Below, one piece after another: positions 57,000-64,000 of a DNA stretch of 64,000 bases (the first letter of the stretch is position 1; every line of letters starts with the position of its first letter). Position numbers and translations under genes: made by a program. The stretch is from positions 6,539,071 through 6,603,070 of the forward strand of contig JAJEKV010000047.1 in the NCBI GenBank assembly GCA_021234155.1, read 5' to 3'. Source of the stretch: Isoetes taiwanensis. Taxonomy: Eukaryota > Streptophyta > Lycopodiopsida > Isoetales > Isoetaceae. The notes under the pieces are model-generated. The model searched no databases, had not been told where the DNA came from, and saw only the letters and a program-made list of their open reading frames with translations.

Positions 57000-58900
57000 A
57001 TCAAAGAGCAGATGTTTGGTCTCCCGGACCGGCACCCCCGTGACATTCGGAGAAGGGTCTTGAGCAAGCCCCCGCACAAACCCAGGAACATCACCCGGAG
57101 CAATGGGTACAAGATTTGCAATAGCTCGTACGACCCGGCCGGGGCCGGGCACCAGTCCCTCCACGAGATAGGCATGGCTCGTTATCACGTAAGGGGATGT
57201 TATCATGGGCCCACGCCTAGCTAATGGGAAGGCGGCAGATTTAGATGGCATGCGTAACTTCAAATGGGCGGGCCTCCGGTGGTGCTCGTCCTCACGGCAT
57301 TATTCAATAAAGCATTGCGAGAAGGCTTCCCTATGCAATGGACCACTAGCAGAGTGGTGCCCATATACAAGCGTGGGGCCCTCAATGTCCCGCCAACTAC
57401 CGTACTATTATGGTCAGCTCTCTCTTTGCAAAACTGTTATCGGGCATCCTTGAGCAAATGGCTAACAATATGGGCGAGGGAAACGGAGGTGCGAGCTCTT
57501 ACAGGCAGGTTTTCGCCCGGACATTCCACCATTGATCATATCTTCACTCTGCGCACATTGATTGAGGATAGCAGGAATCGCCGCGTAAGAAACATCGTTG
57601 TTTTGTCGATTTTGCAAAAGCGTTCGACGCATTACCCGCAACAAGCTCGGGACGATTGCGGTACCGGGGACCCCCCCGACTTGCAGAATGCAATATATAA
57701 ATTTGACGAGGCATGCTCAGTCGTATCACATCAGCAAAGCCTGTACCGATAATCAAGAGCATTGGAGTCGTCGGGGTTGCCCCCTCTCCCCACATTCTTT
57801 GGCCTATACATTGATCGGTTGGAAGATTGGCTCTCGAGCATGGAGGCGGCAAGCACATCTCATGCGTCACACAATCCGGCAACTCATATATGCTGATGAT
57901 GTCAACCTCATGGCCTATACTCCAGAGGACATGCAGTGTCACCTAGATGCTCTTGACACTTTTTGCCAATTCACTGACATGCGAGTTAACTTGGCCAAGA
58001 CTAGGGTGCTGCTAGTTGCATCGTCCCGTCATCCAAGGCTTCCCACCTTCACTTACCAGGGGCAAGAGGTAGAGGTGGCTCTGACCTACAAGTACTTGGG
58101 GATTGAGTTCTCAACTACCACCCATTGGGATGCGGCTATCAGGTTGCGGGTCACGGCGGGTTGGAAAGCACTATATGCCATGCAGAACAACAGCCATAAG
58201 GCAGAGTTGTACGCCTGGGGCCACCAGTCACATTTATTTCGGGCCTTGGTTGAGCCGGTCCTTTTGTATGGGGCAGAAGTGTGGGGTCCGGTGATATCCC
58301 TCAACACCTGGAATGACCTCGAGCAGGTGCAGAAGGCCTTCTTGGCACGGGCCCTAGGGGTGAAGTCCCAGCCCGCACTGCATCCTACTCCGAGAGCAGG
58401 CTTTCTACCCCTTCAATCCGGGCTGCATTGGAATGCCATATCGTTTACTTCCAAAAGGTGGTCGCTATGGCTGATACACGCTTGCCCCATCTTGCTTTGG
58501 CCACGCCGATGGGTCCCCAACACCCGAAATCTGGGCGGAAAGACAAGCAAGCTCGGTGGTTCTCCACTTGGGCGCCGCGGGCAGCAAATAGATGCGCCCG
58601 TGTCGGGACAAAGAAAGATCGCGAGGCACTTAAACCGCACGGATGCTACTTTCCTTCGCAAGCTCTCGGGATCGAGAGGCTCGGCGCGACGTTAAGCGGG
58701 CACACTATCGCCAGCAAGTCAATCCTAGGCTCACAAGAGGCCCACACCGCATTTGTACACCCAACCGCCCATGATGAAGAAGCTTGGACTTATAGCCTCC
58801 ATTCGCCGCGGGTGCACATCGCCTCGGCATTGAAACAGGCGTTGGGCTCGGGGAAGCACGAGCAAAGGCTTTGCCGGTGTTGCCACCGGTAGCGATTGAG
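57000..58900 (+). pseudogene. LINE reverse transcriptase and C-terminal domain
   Basis: RT motifs: LFNKALREGFPMQWTTSRVV (about 57305), FSPGHSTIDHIFTLRTLIED (about 57515), VDFAKAFD-like block (57605), RRGCPLSPHSLAYTL and the catalytic IYADDVNLMAYTPED (57886-57930). The C-terminal region is shared with the 36082 copy: WKALYAMQNN, HLFRALVEPVLLYGAEVWGP. A Cys/His block LCRCCH...DECHTLQICPAF closes the ORF. From 57598 to 58695 the frame is open for 365 codons, the best-preserved part. Confidence 0.85.
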
Positions 58901-59099
58901 GATGAATGTCATACCCTCCAGATCTGCCCGGCATTTGCCCATATCCGAGAGAGGTATGTTCGACTACTAGTGCCTGGCCAGCCATTGCATCAGTTATTGA
59001 CTACGGCGCCAGTGGGTTTGTTGGGGTCATACCTCCAGGAGGTTATGGATGCACGGACTCGTTTGTGTCCTACGGGACGGTCTTGAACTGTCCTATGCA

Positions 59100-59275
59100 A
59101 TTGTACGGTCTGCCAGCATGCTTATTACTGCTAAGGTTTTTCCCTCGAAAACCCTTCGGGGCGGGGGTTTTTTAATCCTGTCAGTAATACGCTTGCTGCT
59201 CTCTTTTTGTTTGGGTCCCATAGGCCAGTTGGTCTCCGTGGATGCTAAAAACCTATTCTATTCTATTCTATTCTC
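59100..59275 (+). ncRNA. Conserved LINE 3' UTR with pentanucleotide tail
   Basis: The segment AAGGTTTTTCCCTCGAAAAC followed by a G/C-rich fold and GGGGTTTTTTAATCCTGTCA is nearly the same as the minus-strand 3' UTR at 36240-36100. Both then read GGTCTCC and TTCTA repeats. Conserved 3' UTR plus simple-repeat tail suggests a recognition structure for the RT. Secondary structure is inferred, not computed. Confidence 0.65.
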
Positions 59276-60807
59276 TAGATGCGTTAGCTAGCATCTCTAG
59301 CTATAGTACTTTTAAACTATAGATTCCATGTATAGATGTTCGTTTATGAAGGTTATTTTCTTGACCCAACAATCGCAGATTGTATAAGTTCCTTTGGAGT
59401 TTTTCAAAGGAATACTTCAAGCTAAGTTAATTTATTGCCACTTTCCTTTATGCAACCAAGATCCTTCTTGGTGCTTATAAGAAAGCATATCATACAAGGC
59501 ATAAAACCATTAAATCCTTCAAAATTCCTTCCTAGAATTCAAGGACCTTATTCTCAACACTTACCACAAGTGTTGTTATTCCCAAGTGTTACTATGTTCC
59601 AAGGAACTAGTCATGACTTCCGGTGTTCTAATAAAAGCTCCCAAGATGTCCACTTAACGGACCCCAAATCCTCCAAGTAACCAAGTCCTAGCATTCATTA
59701 AGAACTAGTATCCACAATATTTCCCAAATATTGTGCACTTCTAGCACAAACCCTAGGTCGTGCACTAGGGACCCCTTGAGTCAATAGTAATATATCCATC
59801 ACCAATTCCCTACAACGATTGGTTAAAGGAACATGCAACCTCGTACCACCCTACCCAATAGAGTGAGCCAATGATCCCAGATCAGGTGATTATCACGGGC
59901 AACAACATTCGAACATTGGACTCCATTCTCCATTTCTAGTTTCTTCTTACGCCACACTACCCAGTAGTGTGCGTCAACTGGACATGATCCCAGATCATGA
60001 CACCCTATGATGCACTTATTGAAAGGGATCTTTGGAAGCTCAAAAACTCAAAGCTCCAGGGGTCTTATGTTAAGCATATCCACATGCTCCAGGGTATGGC
60101 CCATCTCCATGTGGTTCGTCTATGTTCCACTACTGAGCCCCCGACTCCTCATGACGAAACCCCTAACACTCTTGGCGTGCTATACCAATGTTACAACCTA
60201 TTTTCCTTTCAGCAAACCCAGTTTGCAAGAATGCAGTAGGTGGTACTACCAACAAGTGCCCTTAGCCCTTGTTCATTACTAATTCAACTAGTACCAACAT
60301 TAGCTAAAATCGTAAATATTAACTAAGTAACAACCCATTAAAACCTTCCCTTTAATTTTTAATGGTTGATAACGGGGAACAAAATCCCTGATTTCTTTAA
60401 TGGGCTGATAATGGGTCCTGGTTACCCTTTAACAAAAAATCGAAAATCCCAGAATCACGAATTCGTGATTCCGTGCCAGCCAGGATCAATCACTCCGGGC
60501 TGCTCGGTACTCGGATTGCCACGAAATTTGGCAGGTAAGCATTTCGGTCCCAAACGCTCCTGCTCGTAAATTTTCAGCTCAAACCGAGCTGTTTTGCAAA
60601 ATCCGTTTTTCCAGGCCCCAAACATGATTTAGCAAGCCCTGCTTGCCCAGAGACTGCTACAGCGATTTTATATTGGCTTCTCAGGTCCCCAGGAGCCTGA
60701 AGAACGAGTCTAAGGCCAAACCTTTGCACTTCGTGAATGCTCCAGAAATTGCTCTCAAGTTCTGCTCTCTTAACTACTGCGCAGCCTTGGAACCATCATC
60801 AAACTTA
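59276..60807 (-). other. 5' interior (leader/gag region) of the LARD-like element, no ORF recognised
   Basis: About 1.5 kb between LINE and primer site. Only short ORFs occur on either strand. Repeated phrase ATGATCCCAGATCA at 59869-59882 and 59987-59999 (one as CATGATCCCAGATCATG). A gag gene would be expected here; none is readable. Confidence 0.5.
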
Positions 60808-60820
60808 GGCTCTGATACCA
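60808..60820 (-). promoter_or_regulatory. Primer-binding site (initiator tRNA-Met type)
   Basis: Minus TGGTATCAGAGCC, one base inside the 5' LTR. It is complementary to the 3' end of the plant initiator tRNA-Met, the usual primer for plant LTR retrotransposons. Confidence 0.92.
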
Positions 60821-60821
60821 A

Positions 60822-61181
60822 TGTTACAACGCCATGGAAGGGGCAAGTTTGGCTACCATGAACCCGCTGGATTCCCCACTCCTCGAGTCCCTTGGACTCC
60901 CCATGCCAGACTTGTGTTGATCCCCTGATCAATACTCCAACATCGTGCAATTCTCTAATCGTTCCCAGAACGATTCTCCATGGCCTCCCCTTCTTGAGAT
61001 CGATGATCTCTTATATAGGGTACCTACTCTTGTGGCATGCCGCCACGTGTATGCATGCATGCATATGGACTCTTGGAGTCTCCTTATGCCACTTGTCCCT
61101 TAAACCTCTAATCCTTAGGTTTAATGGTCCTATGACCTAGGGACCAACATATGACTTAGGGCCTAACCTATGTTCGTAACA
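60822..61181 (-). repeat. 5' LTR of the LARD-like element
   Basis: 360 bp, TGTTAC...GTAACA, matching 50358-50703 almost perfectly apart from the two indels noted there. A minus-strand TATA box is at about 61012-61020. Confidence 0.92.
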
Positions 61182-61455
61182 TGACTTTGCCTACGATTTT
61201 AGAATATGAAATACGGGAGCTCGAACCTCTACCGAAATATTTCAGTGTCCTAACTAACACAACTTTAATCAGTATACTCAGTGAGCTAATGCGATTATTT
61301 TTTATCTTGAATCTATGTTTTTTTTTTTTATAACAACTTATTCGATTGTTTTTGGGATATATGGTCTATGGTTTCAGGAATTATTATTTTAACATCCATA
61401 TCACACCCCCCTGGAACCCCCTTTGAACCCCCTGTTATTTTGCTACATATTTGTA
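61182..61455 (-). repeat. SINE-like copy right of the LARD element
   Basis: Same orientation as 48470-50357, with head near 61215-61300 (B box GAGCTCGAACCTC on plus). It continues the pre-insertion array and ends TTTTGCTACATAT. Confidence 0.75.
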
Positions 61456-61481
61456 ATTGAATAGGTTAACTTTTTTGAAAT

Positions 61482-61735
61482 TTTATTTTGCCATGGCAAT
61501 GGGTCCATAATGCCTCAAAGCCTGCTGGAAGGAGAAGCAAGTTGATTGGCTCTCCATGTATAGGAGCACAGGTGCATACAGGTAGAAAATGAGGAGGACC
61601 ACAATCACTTGAGCCAGTATTTTGATACATGCTTCCCTGACAGGCTTTGGGATGTTGGGGTTTTGGAACACACCAAATGGGTTATAGAAGTACGGAAAAA
61701 TGATGGCAAATAGTATACGTACATGTTAATCGTAA
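61482..61735 (-). pseudogene. Terminal exon-like fragment of a membrane protein
   Basis: On minus an open stretch to a TAA stop: ILFAIIFPYFYNPFGVFQNP, then NIPKPVREACIKILAQVIVV and LLIFYLYAPVLLYMESQSTC, ending QQALRHYGPIAMAK. Two hydrophobic spans are evident. It sits between two oppositely oriented SINE-like blocks, so it may be a captured or flanking gene piece. The sequence looks strongly protein-like, but I cannot name the family. Confidence 0.5.
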
Positions 61736-62418
61736 TTGTTTTCAAGTGTATATATGTAGCAAAATAACAGGGGATTTCAGGGGGATTTGATATGGATGTA
61801 AAAAGAACAATTCCTGAAACCATAGATTATGTATCTCTAAAACAATCGAATAAGTTGTTATAAAAAAAAACATAGATTCAAGATAAAAAATAATCGCATT
61901 AGCTCACAGGGTATATTGGTTAAAGTAATCTTAGTTAGGACATTGAATTATTTTGGTAGAGGTTCGAGCTCTCGTATGTCATATTCTAAAATCTTCGGCA
62001 ATGTCGTATAGAGGTTCAATATTTCCTCAAAACTTTAGGAAAAATCATATTTTATATCTCAAAATCATAGGCGCCTCCAATCATAAATGATTATAAACAA
62101 AACGAGAGGTGCCCAGGGAACCCAACATACGATCTAGGTCATAGGATCGACGAATCCGACGACTGTGGTAGTCAGGGTGCACCTCGTTTAGAATATATAG
62201 CAAAATAACAGGAGGTTTCAGGGGGATTTTGATATAGATGTAAAAATAATAATTCCTGAAACCATAGACCATATATCCCTAAAATAATCGAATAAGTTGT
62301 TATAATAAAAGGAAAAAATAGACCATATATCCCTAAAACAATCGAATAAGTTGTTATAGAGAAAAAAAAAAGAACATAGACTCAAGGTAAAAAATAATCG
62401 CATTAGCTCACTGGGTAT
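61736..62418 (+). repeat. SINE-like repeats in opposite orientation
   Basis: On plus: tail part (61752-61890), a complete copy with A box at about 61897 (ATTAGCTCACAGGGTA) and B box at about 61960 (GGTTCGAGCTC), its body through 62280 and the start of another head at about 62400 (GCATTAGCTCACTGGGTA), truncated. With the left cluster this makes an inverted pair of arrays. Confidence 0.7.
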
Positions 62419-64000
62419 CCTATTGTTTAAATTTGGTTTTTCCGGGGTCCCGAAAACTTTTTGGAATTTTTTCTTGATTTGATTTCCTAAGGTTTTGAGG
62501 GTTATGGCGGCCGGAAAATAATTCCGATTTGCCAAAAATCGGATGTTTTTTTTTTTCCTCTGATAGTTTTGACATTTTTTCTTGTCGTATCCGATCCCAG
62601 GTCGAATTTCTTTCCCTGGCTGCATCGTGGCATGCATGCCACGATTTCTGAAGAGCTAGGCATCTGCGATTTTGTTGAAAATCCATTCTTCATGCTTCGC
62701 TCTCCCTCTCGGCCGTAACTGGTATGTTTCGCTCCATTTGTTCAAGCATAATTATTTTTAGCATTCTTATGATAGCATTATGCATGCTTACAGTGGCGAT
62801 CTGGGCGCTCGCAGGTGGCTTGGGATGGATCCAGAGCTCCAAGTTGTGAGTTAGGGTTTCTTATTTATTTATTTTTCTCCATGGAGTGCTTACTGGATAT
62901 GGAACGCTACTATACTGGTATTATACAGAACTGGAGGCGAGAATATTTGGATACTGCCAGGGCCTAGATCATATCTTTCTCTGTTTTCTGTATTTGCTTG
63001 CCAATGTTCTATTTTCCTTCATGAACAGACATCCAAGTTCTGAGTTGCTTTATTTGCAGATTTCCATTTTCATTTGTCCTGGATGAGGCTTCATAAAAGT
63101 GGCTCTTGAATGCAATAAAAATATATGATTAGGGTTCTTTAGAATTGGATTGAACGGATTTTTAGAGGAAGTACCTTTCTTTACATTTCCATTTCATTCT
63201 TATCAAATGCACGAATTCAAAACCAGTACCTTGCTTTACTTCTTCATCTTCTTCCTCTTACTATATTTTTTCTGCAGGTATGGAAGTTTGAGCTCTCTAG
63301 ATGACCCAATAAACATATTGACTATTTTCAAGCATTGGTTTGCCCCAAATTCATTAAGCTTAACATGGTATTTGCATCAGATATGATCTACTTTGTGGCT
63401 ATGACCTCTCCTCAGTTCGATGGAACTCGAAGAGGAAGTTGTTATCAAGTTAAAAGGGCAATCACAATTTCATTGTCCTGCATCCAAGCAAGCATCCTCA
63501 AGATCCTCACGCAAAAAGTATTCTCGACAAGTTTCTACTTTAAGTTATTAGATTTGGACGTGTTCACATGGTAACTATTTTCTCTAGCACTTTATCATCT
63601 TATTTTTGCTTGAGTGAAGACTTATGCAAGTAAGCAGGCACATACATCAACAAAGAGGCTTCCAGAGCACAAAAGCTTTGTTAGTACGTGCAGAAGATGT
63701 TGATGATAAGTGTTGACTATGGATGTATACATGCACCTGTGACAAGTGAGTTTTAATTGAAGTCTACAATTCAGCACGATATATCATTGATCAGGTTTTC
63801 CATGACAGCCACTCTGGAGCGATGAAGCAGTGGACCACATTTGTGATCTGGTATTTCTTGATTCCAAATGGAAAAGCTTGCATATGCATGTCATAGGCAA
63901 TCCTTGAAGAAATACATCACACTTCATGCAGCTAGATGTTTGGAAGCGAGGTTCACAAGTATTCTATTGTGTGTGGGTGAGTTAGAAATAACCAGTTTGA
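62419..64000 (+). other. Low-repeat region, possible start of a host gene
   Basis: A start codon at 62784 opens MHAYSGDLGARRWLGMDPEL and leads to a donor-like GTT|GTGAGT at 62846. Downstream there is an acceptor-like TTTTCTGCAG at about 63278, and a coding-like stretch near 63415-63520 (SSMELEEEVVIKLKGQSQFH). These could be exons of a gene continuing past the window. I recognise no domain, and splicing is not proven. Confidence 0.3.

Larger units (their letters stand above)
54060..59275 (+). mobile_element. Nearly full-length LINE with (TTCTA)n tail
   Basis: GC-rich plus-strand element nested in the LARD-like element. Order: ORF1 (54217 onward, coiled coil and L1-ORF1-like domain), AP endonuclease (about 55900-56650), RT (about 57250-58080), C-terminal Cys/His motif (about 58870) and a 3' UTR ending in CTATTCTATTCTATTCTATTCT at about 59252-59275. 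The ORF2 C-terminus and 3' UTR match 36082-37216. Frameshifts are frequent, especially in the endonuclease. The 5' end is placed approximately; I found no target duplication. Confidence 0.87.
50358..61181 (-). mobile_element. LTR retrotransposon with near-identical LTRs and decayed interior (LARD-like), holding a nested LINE
   Basis: LTRs at 50358-50703 (3' LTR) and 60822-61181 (5' LTR). Next to the 5' LTR is a perfect initiator-tRNA-Met type primer site (TGGTATCAGAGCC on minus). Next to the 3' LTR is a purine tract (minus GAAGGGGGGGAGGTA). Both define minus-strand orientation. The interior has no open pol, but a chromodomain-like remnant (PEAILDTRIRRLRNKSIAEY) survives near 51290, so it descends from a Ty3/gypsy chromovirus. 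The flanking SINE-like sequence is interrupted at CTCTATA|CGACTTTG without a visible 5-bp duplication. Confidence 0.88.

Overview
This window reads as a nuclear chromosome segment of a land plant, most likely a non-seed one such as a fern or other spore-bearing lineage. The evidence is indirect: plant-type gene fragments with spliceosomal introns (a CDKG/CDK11-like kinase and an ABCC1-type transporter), a Ty3/gypsy reverse transcriptase resembling the fungal/Tcn1-like chromoviruses that I recall mainly from non-seed plants, a piggyBac transposase (rare in flowering plants), Helitrons, and L1-like LINEs. I see no complete host gene. Almost everything is transposable-element sequence in several nested layers.

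Layout. 1-2700: 3' half of a decayed Ty3/gypsy element on the minus strand. 3070-14835: a scrambled nest. A second Ty3/gypsy element (G2) has the start of gag on the plus strand at 3670-3755 and the rest of gag plus RT/RNase H on the minus strand at 12245-9226. A piggyBac element interrupts that gag. Its transposase is split the same way: exon 1 on plus (4264-6069) and exon 2 on minus (14835-13814). Both genes are broken with the same geometry, so one inversion of about 8-9 kb with breakpoints inside the piggyBac intron explains both. Between the halves lie CDKG (7186-7416) and ABCC (8301-9225) fragments. 15636-20315: a complete LTR retrotransposon with a perfect 5-bp target duplication (AGAGC) that carries only gag and a protease-like ORF. 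21110-26703: an L1-type LINE with a poly(A) tail. 27770-46692: a tandem array of six 1.30-1.32 kb units plus a diverged partial copy. The array is interrupted by two Helitrons (31637-35021 and 37427-42977) and a 5'-truncated LINE (36082-37216). 48470-62418: a cluster of tRNA-headed, SINE-like repeats split by a 10.8 kb minus-strand LTR element (50358-61181). That LTR element itself contains a plus-strand LINE (about 54060-59275) of the same family as the one at 36082. 62420-64000: low-repeat sequence that may contain the first exons of a host gene.

How the parts relate. The elements record successive insertions: piggyBac into G2, an inversion through both; Helitrons and a LINE into a pre-existing tandem array; an LTR element into a SINE array, and a LINE into the LTR element. 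Two LTR elements look non-autonomous: one lacks RT and integrase, and the other has nearly identical LTRs around a highly decayed interior. The most unusual structures are the array with alternating a-b-a-b subtypes, the two Helitrons with classic hairpin-CTAG ends, the LINE family that ends in (TTCTA)n instead of poly(A), and the split piggyBac/gypsy nest.
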